64,000 nt of DNA from Dugong dugon. Its lineage: Eukaryota > Chordata > Mammalia > Sirenia > Dugongidae. Below, one piece after another: positions 12,310 to 23,690 of this stretch (position 1 is its first letter; each line of letters opens with the position of its first letter). The stretch covers positions 34,440,501-34,504,500 of the forward strand of contig CM057469.1 of NCBI GenBank assembly GCA_030035585.1, read 5' to 3'. The position numbers were made by a program, and so were the translations under genes. The notes below the pieces were generated by a model that was given only the letters and a program-made list of their open reading frames with translations, had not been told where the DNA came from and ran no database searches.

Positions 12310-12392
12310 ATAAGAAACAAAGAAAGAAGGGAAGGGAGGGAAGAGGAGGGACAAGCAGGGGCTGGGAGGGAGGAAGAAAAGGCAGAAAGCAC
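12310..12392. repeat. Homopurine (GA-rich) tract
   Basis: A nearly uninterrupted A/G run containing GAAGGGAAGGGAGGGAAGAG and GGGAGGGAGGAAGAAAAGG. Confidence 0.8.
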
Positions 12393-12454
12393 CGATGGAA
12401 AGGAAAACCTAAAGACATCCTCTCTCCCTCAGTAACAGCAGCCAGCATTTCTGA

Positions 12455-12720
12455 TTACCCTGCCCCTCAAGATTCCCTTTGATAAGATATGCATAATAAC
12501 AAATACCACAGTTAAATCACTTACGCAAATGATTAAACTGCATTAATAAGGCATGCTTTAATCATAATTATCACAGATAAGTACGTATTTAATATTTTCA
12601 GTTCAGCAATTAAAATCTTCTTAAAGGGGAAAATGTTCTATCTTGGCTCAACCTAAATAGGCAGATCCAAAAATGAAAAGATGCCACAAATGCAAGTTAG
12701 TTTATAGGCCTCCTTAAAAT
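12455..12720. promoter_or_regulatory. Candidate conserved noncoding element
   Basis: A repeat-free AT-rich segment packed with homeodomain-type TAAT/ATTA cores (AATGATTAAACTGCATTAAT, TTTAATCATAATTATC) and a GATA core (CAGATAAG). The composition suggests a regulatory element in intron 1. This is inference only; no conservation data were available. Confidence 0.3.
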
Positions 12721-12825
12721 TAACAGCAAGCCCAAAAAACATGGCAGTGCTCAGTGAGAAGGATCACTCAAGCTGAGTGAGCCACTTATCACTCCTCAGC
12801 AGCCTGGCCCACAGGCACTGTTTTT

Positions 12826-13200
12826 TACACCATCACTACACTTCCTGAAAACAGGTGTTCCAGTTATGGTTACTGCATAAAAAGCCCTCCTATAACTTAG
12901 TGGCTTCAACACAACGATATGTTTTTCTCATGGTCCCGAGTTGACTGGCAGTTTTACTCCACAGGGTGGGCTGGAGAGACTGCTGTTATCTGTCGGCTGG
13001 GCGGGGCAGGGCTGGACACATCCTCTGTCAGCGGCCTGAGGCCCTGCACCTGTCTTGGCCCATACTCCCACAGGGCCTTTCTCTCCAGTATCAAATCCTC
13101 CAGGCAGCTCCCCACACTGCTTTCTCTAACAGAACCGCCTGACATCTTGAGATCATGGTGCCTGGGTTCCAGTAGAGTGCAAGCAGGGGTTGCCAGGCCT
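12826..13200. mobile_element. Ancient repeat, possibly LTR- or DNA-transposon-derived
   Basis: TGGTTACTGCATAAAAAG followed by TATAACTTAGTGGCTTCAAC resembles a common mammalian repeat whose family I cannot fix. The long open frame over 12919..13485 lies across this repeat and is not a convincing gene. Confidence 0.35.
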
Positions 13201-13449
13201 CTGGAGGACCAGGCCAGCCAGCGAGGTAGGAGTCACAGGCCAGCGAGATCCACAGGTGGGGAGAGGCTGCAGCTCTGGGGAAGGATGGGTGAGCATGCCA
13301 GGGAGGGGAGAAACAGCAGGGACCACGGTGGGATTGTTGCTGGGGTAATCATCCCCCTCAGAACTCCAGGGCTTCTGTCTGCCTCATTCTCAGAAGTAGG
13401 CCCTAGGACCCAGAACTCATCACATAAAGACACATGGGTAGCAGGGTGT

Positions 13450-13695
13450 GACAGGTTAAGAGCAGGCATGCACCAAGGAGCCTGACACCTGGCATTGAAT
13501 CCCATCTCTACCATGTCTGTCTGCATTTGTGACCTGAGGCAAGTGACTCAGCTCTACCAGATAGTTTCCTTGTCTGTAAAATAAGGATAATACAAGTACT
13601 TCATGGAGTTGTTATTGGGATCAAATGAGCTAATATATTAAAGCGCAAAAGAGTGTGCAGCACAGTCAGGGCTCAGCATTAGCTGTTGTGATTCC
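13450..13695 (+). mobile_element. MIR SINE
   Basis: Nearly full-length MIR: TGGCATTGAATCCCATCTCT, TTTGTGACCTGAGGCAAGTG, CCTTGTCTGTAAAATAAGGA, TTGGGATCAAATGAGCTAAT and a CAGCACAGTCAGGGCTCAGC end. Confidence 0.85.
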
Positions 13696-13842
13696 CCACT
13701 GAATGGATTAATACCAAAGTCCACCCAAGCCGCCAAAAAGATAGTCACACCCGACTGGCCTTCTGACCGTTCCCCACATCCTGAGTCAGTCGTCTTCTCA
13801 CTAAATGGCATGAGTAGCATACAAGCCATAGGCCACCTACAT

Positions 13843-14020
13843 CAGTTGTCACAGTCAACTCTAACTCATGGAGCTATGTTCCATAGGGTTTTCAATGGCT
13901 GATTTTTTGGAAGTAGATCATCCAGTCTTTCTTCCGAGGTACCTCTGGATTGGAACGTGCGATCTTTTGGTTAGCAGCCTTAGTAGTGCATTAACCATTT
14001 GCGCCATCCAAGGACTCCTA
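13843..14020 (-). mobile_element. AfroSINE (TGTGTGT subfamily, internally shortened)
   Basis: Reverse-oriented copy: AGTTGTCACAGTCAACTC, GGGTTTTCAATGGCTGATTT, GCGCCATCCAAGGACTCC. The segment that normally contains TGTGTGTCAGAGTAG is missing. Confidence 0.85.
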
Positions 14021-15119
14021 TAGGTCACCTACTCTCTCACTAAGCACTGTTAATCTATCTCAATCTATATAATCAGAGTTAAAAAGGAACAATTTGAGAA
14101 CAAGAGCATTCCTAGCAGGACCAGTTTGTAAAAGCAGTTAAAACCCAATAAACGTTAATCATGTGTATCACCAGCCCCATGCTGAGAGCTTTACCTACAT
14201 CACCTCATTTAACTCTCACCACCACATTCGCAGTTAACAGCACACAGAACTTACGTAAGGTCCTACTCTGAATTGTTTCCTTGTTTCTAAAAGGGGGATA
14301 TCACCATCCACCTTGCAGACACGTGAGGCACCTAACAGGCTTTCAAACTGAGTCCCCCACCCTACCTAACTCTTTCTTCTCCCTTCCTCAAATTCTGTGG
14401 CTCTATTTTTGTTTTAATAGTTTATATATACATATAACATAAGCTGTCCAAATGTTTTGGAAAAGTGTATGTACTTAAATACAAAACAACAATGATGCTA
14501 TTATTATCCCCAATTAACAAATGAAGGCGCTATGGCTTAGAAAGATTAAGTACCCTGCCAAGTTTACACAGCCAATACATCGTATAGAGTGGATTCAAAC
14601 CCACTTATCAAAAGCCTGCCCTCTTAGCAAATACTTTAAGGTGCTTTCAAGGAGAGAAATAGCATGAAGTATGAGGGACACAGTCAACAGCCTCTTCATT
14701 CCACCTGTCAGGTCAGAGCACCAGAAAGCTAGCTTTACGCAGAAGCAATAATTTTCTTTCTTACAGAATTACCTTTGTAAAACTATGATTTAATGTTCCT
14801 GCTTCAGCTTCAAGTACTGATTTAAATAAATGGCCATGTGTACATCTCTGCATTTGTTTGTTTTCCCCCCAACTGACACTATTCATTACGATGTTCAATG
14901 ACTTTGAAGTTAAAGTCCACTAGATTCTTACCAAGTTTTAAAACTAAGAAAATGTTTGTCTCTCACAAGAAAATACTTCGTTTTATTAGAAAATGAGAAC
15001 TATGTAACCCTTACATGTTTCCTTTTTTGCTCTGTCTACCAAAATACCATTTTGTGTTTAATTGGAAGAACTTACCATGGCCCAGTGCCAGCAGAAATTA
15101 CCAAAAAGAGGATTAGTAC
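14021..15119. other. Intronic DNA with a degraded MIR
   Basis: A reverse MIR lies at about 14490-14640 (ATTATTATCCCCAATTAACA, then GTGGATTCAAACCCACTTAT). A weaker MIR-like trace is at 14160-14290. The remainder shows nothing. Confidence 0.5.
14490..14645 (-). mobile_element. MIR SINE
   Basis: ATTATTATCCCCAATTAACA, AATGAAGGCGCTATGGCTTA and GATTCAAACCCAC follow the reversed MIR. Confidence 0.75.
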
Positions 15120-15275
15120 TGCAGCCCTATTCAGCCCCCTCTTCAGGTCTCAGGTTCCTGCTCTATAAAACAAGGATAACAATACCTACCATGCAAGGTT
15201 ATGCTGAGGATTAAATTAAACACAGACGTGAACACCTAACCAGGGTCTGGTCCGAGGCAGGAGCTTAGTGTTACT
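15120..15275 (+). mobile_element. MIR SINE, 3' half
   Basis: CTCAGGTTCCTGCTCTATAA, AACAATACCTACCATGCAAG, GCTGAGGATTAAATTAAAC match the second half of MIR. Confidence 0.7.
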
Positions 15276-15691
15276 TCTCCTTCATTCTCTGATTCTCCAT
15301 CCACTTCTTGTCTCCCCCTCTCCCCCCTACCTACTTCCCAAATCATTTGGCCCTTGATTTTTAAACTCATGTTTTAATGAATCTGTGTAAACACTCCTTT
15401 TCTTATAAGCTGCCTCAAATCTTTTTGGAAGTATATATAGCTTAAATGCATGAACACCCATCCTCTACAAGTTGAGGGAAGTTTCAGAGTTGTTGCATAA
15501 TGAATATAGAATTTGGAGATAGGGTTGGAAAAAGTCACCCTCTAAAAATAAAGCCAAAAAGAACCAAGATAATGAATGACATCAGTCATTTGTGGCAATC
15601 ATTCCAGGAAATAACTCACTCTAGCTGATGATTTAGAAATGCAGTTGATGAGAAGAGAGTATTATATTTCTCAACCCTCATCAAGGCAGAC

Positions 15692-16163
15692 TGTCTTAGT
15701 TATCTAGTGCTGCTATAACAGAAATACCACCAGTGGATAGCTTTAACAAACAGAAATTTATTCCTTCACAGTCTATAGGAGGCTAAAAGTTCAAGTTCAG
15801 GGTGCCAGCTCCAGGGGAAGGCTTTCCCTCTCTGTTGGCTCTGGGGAAAAGTCCTTGTCATTAATCATCCCCTGGTCTAGGAGCTTCTCAGGGCAGGGAC
15901 CCAAGGTCCATAGGACATGCTCCGCTCCTGGTGCTTCTTCTCTCTGCTCGATTTTCTCTTTTATATCTCAGAAGAGATTGACTCAAAATACAATCTAATC
16001 CTGTAAATTGAGTCCTGCCTCATTAACATCATTGAAGTTACAATTTACAACACATAGGATAATCACATCAGATCACAAAATGATGGACAACCACACAATA
16101 CTGGGAATCATGGTGTAGCCAAGTTGACACACATTTTTGGGGGACCCAATTCAATCCACAACA
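15692..16163 (-). mobile_element. Solo LTR, ERVL-MaLR-like
   Basis: A minus-oriented noncoding LTR starting with TGTCTTAGTTATCTAGTGC and ending in CCAATTCAATCCACAACA. By eye it aligns along most of its length with the reverse complement of 10981-11498, so the two are the same subfamily. Flanking CAGAC and CAGCC differ at one position and could be a decayed 5-bp target-site duplication. No internal genes. Confidence 0.72.
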
Positions 16164-18390
16164 CAGCCTAACTAAAATCTTGTCAGGAAGACTTGAGCTA
16201 AAAATCTAACCAAATTTAATCAGTTAAATCTAGTTTAACTAATAAAAGGTAAACTAATTAAGTATAGTATGTCTATTACGAAGCAGTCTTGCTGACTACT
16301 AAAGAATGTTGAAAAGAAAGTTGGGTTTATCAGTCAGGGTCCAATTAGAATTCAGAATCTACACAAGATTTCTGAACAGGGAAGTTTTAATATAAATAAT
16401 TGTTAACTAGGTATAAAGCTGTCAACCAAGTAAAGTTGTCATGAAGGTGGCAACTGCAGGAAGCAGCCACCACGCCTAGAATTGCGGGAACCAAGGGAAG
16501 AGGTTGGGATAATTAAACCTTAGAAACTGGGAGGAGGTGCCCCTGAGGCCCAGACCTCTGAGGAGGGGGTGCCACTCAGCCGGTGATGGTATAAGGGTGG
16601 GGAGACAGTGAGGCTGGTACTGCCAGTGTTGGGAAAACTGCACACTGGATTCAACTACTGCTACCAGAAGGAAGTACAGCAGCTCAGAAGAAGCATATTA
16701 ACGGGGTGCTGCTCAACAGGATAGAAAGTAAACAGAAAGGACGAAGTCCCTTGTCACCTCCAATCGTGCTGTTTCCCTCTACTGCCCCTTACTGGCAGAA
16801 CGTAAAAGGGAGCAGCTGGCTAAGCATAAATGTGGTTTGCAGAGTCCTAGCTCCAGCATCATAGAGCACAGAAGGGTATGGAGCCAAGACAATAGTTTAA
16901 TAAATTATGCATTGTGTTTCTGAAAAATGAGTTTCCACCACTACCCTAAGGAGGGTACTGATTCTATATACAGAAATATCCCAAAAAGAGTGAAGGCCAG
17001 TTCATCAAGTTTCCTTAGATTGATGGAAATAAGCCTGTAGAAAACTTAGCTGTGCACCCGGCAATGTTGTGGTTTCCTTAGTACATGCACCCCCAGAAAT
17101 GGGGGCTCCAAAAGGTATGGTTCTCATCATCAATTAATGGGCTGCTATCTTATTTACCAGTATCTTAAAATTTTGATTAATATAAAGCCCAAACCTTGAT
17201 AACTCCTAGGCAAACTAATAAAATTGAGTTTCCAAACCTATAAAACTAAGAGTGAGGCCTTAGACCCATGGTGATTATATCTCTCAAAGCTCAATCTGAA
17301 ACTGCCAGATGGTCATCTTATTTTAACTACATGATTTACTACATGTGATTTACACAATGGAAAATATATCAGGTCTTTTGAGGAAAAAAAAATGTAAGCC
17401 TCAACTATTTCTACAAGTTTCCCCACACAAAGAATTGTGCAGAAGTAAAGAAAATAAACACAAAACTTCAACTTCCCCCTGGCTAAACCTACTTACTGCA
17501 TTCCTAAATTCTGACTAGCAACAGAGGAGGAGACCAAATTCAGAAACTTCAAAAACCTCAGAAGTTCTTGGCCTTTCATTTCCACCCACCCCCCAACCTC
17601 GCCCCAACATTCACAACCTCACTTTTCCTAAGACTTAACAACTACAGGGGGAGGAAGAGAGAAGCATTGCTAGAGGGTCTCCTCCCTTCAATTCAACTTG
17701 GCTTGTGCAGAGGCTTGTGAACCAGGGCACCAGCTGGCCCTGCTATGCGGAGCACTAAGTACCACCAAGGAAGCCCAGGTTAGACCGGAAAAGACATCTC
17801 TGTTTATCTCCCCCCACCCCCAGAAGATAAGTGGCTCATAAACAGTCTAACAACTGCCAGTGTTCTCCAATCATGAAAAACTTCCCAACCCTTCCAATCA
17901 GCTGGGTGGACATGATCAAGAATAGAGTGTACTGAATGGTTTTTACTTGAGAATTACACCCACTGGATCATGATCATCAATATTCACATACGGTTCAACC
18001 TTCCTCCCCAAAAGAACCCAGACAGAAATAATACGGAAAAATAAAATCCATGAATGTTCAACTACTGAATACCCGAGTTCACCACCTACATTCACACAGC
18101 CCAGCATCTGTAAGTAAAGATGTATTTTAAGTTCTAAACTGTCATTTTCATATTTGTTGTTCATTGTCTTTATTGTAAACAGCAAACTTCTTGGAGAATC
18201 CAGAATAACTATTCATTGCCAAAAGTATCACTCAGTAATCCAATAGGCACTTCATTACATGCTCATTAATATTCAACTCTATACATAAAAGCAAGCACCC
18301 AAAACTTTCAAAGGAGAAGACCAAACTCAAGCTTACAGACAGCAAAATACACAAAACTTATGAGAGGACTCTGTGATTTTTTTTGCCATC
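16164..18390. other. Intronic DNA, one unassigned old repeat
   Basis: Positions 16335-16870 (TCAGTCAGGGTCCAATTAGA at the start) look like a decayed interspersed repeat that I cannot name; a comparable start is seen at 44815. The rest of the stretch has no recognisable feature. Confidence 0.4.
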
Positions 18391-18786
18391 ACCCATCTGT
18401 CAGTTTGACATTCTGTGGTGAGTTGCATGTTGCTGTGATGCTGGAAGCTATGCCACCAGTATTTCAAATACCAGTAGGGTCATGAACACGCGTGGTAGAC
18501 AAGTTTCAGTGGAGATTCCAGACTAAGACAGACGAGCAAGAAAGGCTTGGTGTTCTGCTTCCAAAACTTAGCCAATGAAAACCCTATGGATCACAACAGA
18601 ATATTATCCAACATAGTGCTAGAAGATGAGCCCCTAGGTTGGAAGGTACTCAAAATACACAGTGGCCGCAACAATGGATCAAGCATACCAATGACTGTGA
18701 AAATGACACAAAACTGGACACATTTCATTCTGTTATGCATAGGATCACCACAAGTCATAGCTGACTTGATGGTAACTAACAACAAC
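18391..18786 (+). mobile_element. Non-autonomous RTE derivative (5' end joined to 3' end)
   Basis: The left part matches the RTE 5' terminal region: CATCTGTCAGTTTGACATTC, TTGCTGTGATGCTGGAAGC, CTTCCAGACTAAGACAGA-type sequence. At about 18650-18660 (GGTACTCAAAATACACAGTGG) it jumps to the RTE 3' terminus (GCAACAATGGATCAAGCATA) and ends in GATGGTAACTAACAACAAC. No coding region is left. The same join is seen in reverse at 29126-29524. Confidence 0.75.
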
Positions 18787-18837
18787 CTGATTTTTAGCAG
18801 TTACTACCAAAAGATGAGAACACTCACTAATGCCTTC

Positions 18838-19027
18838 CTAAACAATTGTTCCCAAACCTGACTGTGCACGAGAATCACATGGGAAGCTTTTTCTAAAACA
18901 GATGCTTGGGCCCATGCCCCAGAAGTTCTGACATAATGAGCTGAGGGAAGTCCTAGGCATATGTAGCTTTAAAATCTTGCCAGGTGTTTCTAATGTGCAG
19001 CCTGAATGGAGAACCAGTGGTCTATAC
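18838..19027 (+). mobile_element. MER5A (hAT-Charlie MITE)
   Basis: Close to full length: TGTTCCCAAACCTGACTGTG, GAGAATCACATGGGAAGC, then the end GGAGAACCAGTGG, which matches the MER5A terminal inverted repeat with changes. Confidence 0.75.
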
Positions 19028-19574
19028 TTCAGGCTGGTAGTGGGGAGTAAAGAGCATAAAGAAGCAAGCTAGGAGGAAAACCACTTAAAGAAGGACAAAG
19101 AGGAGAGAGATGATGATAACGGGAAGGAGTCTGAGGCTACTGTATCCCTGAAATTTCATTTTAATGCAGTAATGTGAGTGCAATCGACAGGCAAATTCCT
19201 ATACCCTGCATATATTTCATTTGTGAAATTAAGCAATTAGTGCTGGTCATCAGATGAGGAAGCTCTTAAAATACCAAAACTGGCATGTCTAAATATACTC
19301 TAATTGGACATTCCTGTCTCTCCCACAACAGTGGGCACTGGCTTTGGAGGGACTGTGCCAGACACTTCCTCCATGCCTGCCTCATGAGAGAAGGGCACAA
19401 AAACCAGCTCTCAGCCAGGACCTTCATTTCCACCTCAGAAGTGACCTTCTCTGTCTCGTGTTTTTACAGGTAAAAGTTACTCCTTGGGCTGGGAGAAAAT
19501 TGTAATGACCTCTACAAAATTAATTCACATTTTTAGAGAAATGACCTACATAGACCTTTCTGGCCAGCCAGACG
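19028..19574. other. Single-copy intronic DNA
   Basis: Nothing recognised. Confidence 0.4.
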
Positions 19575-19722
19575 GAAAGATATGTATGTGTCTGTGTGTA
19601 TGTGCATGCACACATGTGCATGACAGCAATGTGCGGACAGTTGTGGACAGAAACAGACTTTCTAGCTGCGTTAAGACTACAGGTACACATACGTATGTGT
19701 ACACACATGCACACGTACACAT
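19575..19722. repeat. TG/CA microsatellite, interrupted
   Basis: TATGTATGTGTCTGTGTGTA at the left and GTACACACATGCACACGTAC at the right, separated by about 60 bp of non-repeat DNA. Confidence 0.85.
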
Positions 19723-19780
19723 TTACTGAGTACTTTCTACCTATGTGCTCAGGCACAGGACTAAGTGCTTGACATGCAAC
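19723..19780 (-). mobile_element. MIR SINE, part 1 (split by L1)
   Basis: TTTACTGAGTACTTTCTACC, TATGTGCTCAGGCACAGGAC is a reversed MIR 3' end. The copy resumes at 21295 after the L1 insertion. Confidence 0.65.
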
Positions 19781-21282
19781 TTTTTTTTTTTTTTAATTGT
19801 ACTTCAGGTGAAGGTTTACAGAACAAACAGCTTCTCATTAAACAGTAGTACACATATTGTTTTATGACATTGGTTAACAACCCCACGACATGTCAACCCT
19901 CTCCCTTCTCGACATTTTTATTTTTTATTTTTTGGTGAAAATACACATAGCCAAAGATACACCATTTCAAAAATTTCTACATGCACAGTTCAGTGACGTC
20001 GACTACACTCTTCTAATTGTGCTGCTATTCTCAGTTTAGATGAAGGTTTACAGAACAAAATAGTTTCTCATTAAACATTTAGTACACATGTTGCCCTATA
20101 ACAATGGTTAACAACCTCACTACACATCAACACTGTCCTTACTCAACCTTGGGTTCCCTATCACCAGCTTTCCTGTCCCCTTCTGCCTTCTAGCCCTTGT
20201 CCCTGGACTGCTGTGCCTCATTAGTCCCATTTTGTTTCATGGGGCTGTCCAATCTCCGGCTGAAAAGTGAACTTCAGAAGTGACTTCACCACTGAGCTAA
20301 AAGGGTGTCTGGGGGCCATACTCTCGGGGTTTCTCTAGTCTCCTTTAGGCCAGTAAATCTGGTCTTTTGTGTGTGAGTTAGAATTTTGTTCTACGTCCTT
20401 CTCCAGCTCTGTCCAGAACCCTCTGTTGTGATCCTGGTCAGAACAATCAGTGGTGGTAGCCGGGCACCATCTAGCTGTACTGGACTCAGTCCGGTGGAGG
20501 CCTTGGTAGCTGTGGTCCATTAGACCTTTGGATTAATCTTTTCCTTGTATCCTGTTCTCTTCATTCTCCCTTGCTCCCGAAGGGATGAGACCAGTGGAGT
20601 ATCTTAGAGAGCGCTCACAGGCTTTTAAGACCCCAGATGCTACTCACCAAGGTAGAATGTAGAACTTTGTCTTTATAAACTGTGTTATGCCAATTAAGCT
20701 AGATGTTCCCCAAGACCATGGTCCCTACAGCCCTCCGCCCAGCAATTCAGTCCCTCAGGGAGTCCGGATGCATCTATGGGGCTTCCATCACCTTTCCTTG
20801 TACAAGTTGTGCTAGCTTCCCCTGTATTGTGTACTGTCTCACCCTTCACCCAAGATACCACTTATCTATTGCCTATTTAGTATTTACCCCCACCCCTCCC
20901 ATCCCTGGTAACCAACAAAGATTGTTACATTTTGTGTGTGCACTTTTTCATGGGTTTTTACAATAGAGGTCTCATACAATATTTGTCCTTTTGTGATTGA
21001 CTTATTTCACTCAGCATAATATCCTCCAGTTTCATCCAGGTTATGAGATGGTTCACAGATTCATCATTGTTCTTTCTCGTTGCATAGTATTCCATTGTGT
21101 GTATGTACCATAGTTTGTTTATCTATTCATGTATTGATGGGCGTCTACGTTGTTCCCATCTTTTTGCTATTGTGAACAATGCTGCCATGAACACAGGTGT
21201 GCATATGTCTATTCAAGTGACGACTCATTTCTCTAGGATATATTCCTAGGAGTGGAATTGCTGGATCATATCGTATTTCTAT
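19781..21282 (-). mobile_element. Composite L1 insertion with two 3' ends
   Basis: A 1,502-bp minus-strand L1 tail bounded by a perfect 12-bp target-site duplication, TTGACATGCAAC (19769-19780 and 21283-21294), with a poly(T) at the left. The right part (20036-21282) is L1 3' UTR and ORF2 end, including antisense hallmarks TCACTCAGCATAAT and TATTCCATTGTGTGTATGTA. Before reaching the poly(T), the sequence passes through a second L1 3' terminus (19795-19911) and, between the two, a segment at 19912-20034 that belongs to another repeat. Both 3' termini share GGTTTACAGAACAAA. See the finding for interpretation. Confidence 0.85.
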
Positions 21283-21294
21283 TTGACATGCAAC

Positions 21295-21445
21295 ATTTAA
21301 TCCTTGTTAACAGTTTTATGAAGTAAGCCCTAGTACTGTCTCCATTTTTATACAACAGGAAGCAGAGACTTAGAAACTTACTTGTTCAAGGAGACAGTAG
21401 TAAGTGGTAGGGCTGAGACTTGAACAAGGCAATGACTCCAAAGCT
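21295..21445 (-). mobile_element. MIR SINE, part 2
   Basis: ATTTAATCCTTGTTAACAG, then GAAGCAGAGACTTAGAAACT, GGTAGGGCTGAGACTTGAAC continues the MIR interrupted at 19780. Confidence 0.75.
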
Positions 21446-23455
21446 CCTAACTGCCCACACCACCTCTCTACAGAGCATGCTCAATGTTCCCCCAAACTGC
21501 AAATAACACGGCAGACACCCAGCTAAATAGAAAGTGCTGTACCCTACACACTGTATTAATAACAAGTCATTCACTGCTCAAAAGATCCTATCAGGAGATT
21601 CAGACTCCAACTGAATCCGCATTTTCTGCAGAAGTTACGTCAGTGCAAGGGTGAAACAAAAAAGAAGGAACAAGGAGTGAAAAAGGAAATAAATTCCTTA
21701 ACACACAGAGAAAAATGCTCATCTTACAGCTGTTTTCCTCCTCTGCCAACAGGAACACCCAAAGAGAATGTGATATACAGAGAATTCCAATCTCCAAAGG
21801 ATGAGTTAGTCATGCTGTGGAAAACTGTCCCTCAAGGCTTACCCCTTAACCTGTTCTCCCTGTTTTTCCCTTACACATTTTTCCACCCCCCCCCAGCCCC
21901 CTTTCACCCGCTAATGGGCTGGTACAATTACTAGGAGGTGCTCTGCTAGTTCTTAAAGGCTGAACTAACCACTTCTCAACCCAAAGCCTGAGTAACGGGC
22001 CGGATTATTAATTGCCATCATCCACTCTCACTAAATTCTTGTTCAAATGACTCCAGATGCAATTTTCCCCCACCCCACCATCCCCCACCTCATATTATCC
22101 CCTGCCTCCCAACACTCCAAATAATTGAGGACACAATTTTCTCAGTTCCTCCTCTAAATCCTGGGTTAAAATCCTGTTGTTTATTCTCTACATCCCATAA
22201 ATGTGGAGAGAAATCTGGTGGTGCCTGGGTTCCTTAACTTGGTGTCGCTCAGGAATGAGAAATAAAAATTAACTATGCCTCAATCATTAAGGCTGGCTTA
22301 AAATCCTTGCAGATTGCTTAAGGTTTGCCCCTTTCACAAGTAGTGTGGATCACTTTAGGAGGCCTGACTGAAAGCATGTACTTGTATCCACCCTTATGGG
22401 CTCCATGGATTGCCTGAGGGGCTGCAAATTTGACAAACATCCATCCATCCATCTCTGTTGCATCTGGCAGTTGTCCTCCACCTCCTGCCCTCTATACCAG
22501 AAGTCAGCAGCATGTAAGCACAGTTTTAGTTTATAAATGCTCAGCCAAGGCCTAGAGCATTAGAATAGCCACTCAAAGGTAACCTAAAAAAAAAGAAAAG
22601 AAAAAAAAAGCCAGGAATGTGATACAAGAGTATCTGATGCCTAATCCTGAGCCTAGCAGTGTGTCCGCTAACAGGCAGACTGCCCAGGGACCACTTTAAC
22701 CTATGCAATCTGCTAAAGATTTCTCTCTAAATACAGAACGGTTTTATAATGATGAATTGGGGGGAGAAGGGTTAATAATGAAAAACTCTTTCTAAATACA
22801 GCCAAAAGGGACTAGACTGTTTTAAAACAATTTATAATTCTTTTCCTCACTATCTCTCTCCTATACCTCAACATCCCTCCACAATCTCCTCCTCATACAA
22901 GGTAGAGCATCACCTACACCTATTAAGGCATGATAATTTTAATAGCTGAATTTATGAATACAGCTGGGGCCGGCTCAGCTGCACTGGCACTGCAGCATCT
23001 CTAGACAAAAAGGTAAACACTCCTCTCCCCTGCACTGCACCTGCAGAAAAAAGCAGATTACACCCAGAAACAACAGTGAGTCCCTACTGGACCAGCAGCA
23101 ACACCACTGCCAAACCACACCCGTCACAGATCAGAGACTCAGCACAGAGACCCCCAGCTAAAAGGGATAAAAAGGCTTGCTAACATGAGGCCAGGCAGCC
23201 CAGGAGAAAAATAGCAAAAGGGGGGTAAAGTGTCAGGCCAGAAATGCATTCTAACTGTACAGCGTGGTTTCTCCAACAGCAACTGTTTCTTGGACTCGGG
23301 GCTCGCCGCTGGCCTTCACCCCAGGATTCCAGGGGAGTCCGAGCCTCACTCACTTACCCACCCATATTCAGAGCACTGGCTGTGCACTGGGTACTAAGCC
23401 TGACAGGGGACTATGACGACAGCCAAAACAGCACCCTCTGTCCTTTCCAAGGCCT
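21446..23455. other. Single-copy intronic DNA
   Basis: About 2 kb with no recognised interspersed repeat: C-rich runs near 21890 and 22070, an A-rich run near 22590-22612, and short CCATCCATC units at 22440. It is a reasonable place for conserved intronic elements, but I see no specific motif. Confidence 0.4.
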
Positions 23456-23690
23456 CTAGCATCTGGCCCACACCACTGTGACCCATGCTGTCCCACCCAC
23501 TTGCCCTCCAAACTCCCCATCACTAGCCTCTTTGTTTCTTTTGGTTGCTCAAACCCGCCAAGTTCATTCCACCCACAGGTCTTTGCACACAACATTCTCC
23601 AGCCTGGACACTCTTCCTTCCAGTCTTCATGGCGGATCTTTCCAGTCTTTAGTTCTCCTACAAAGGTTATCACCAGAGGCTGCTGATAAA
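23456..23690 (+). mobile_element. L2 LINE fragment
   Basis: CTCAAACCCGCCAAGTTCAT, CACAGGTCTTTGCACACAAC, CCTGGACACTCTTCCTTC follow the L2 3' region. The overlapping open frames are chance frames in this repeat. Confidence 0.55.

Noticed and set aside
12919..13485. 188-residue plus-strand open frame
   Set aside because: It spans a decayed interspersed repeat and the start of a MIR; no domain or splice structure.
22400..22460. CRISPR-like short repeats (CCATCCATCC)
   Set aside because: Simple microsatellite in a mammalian intron, with no spacers.
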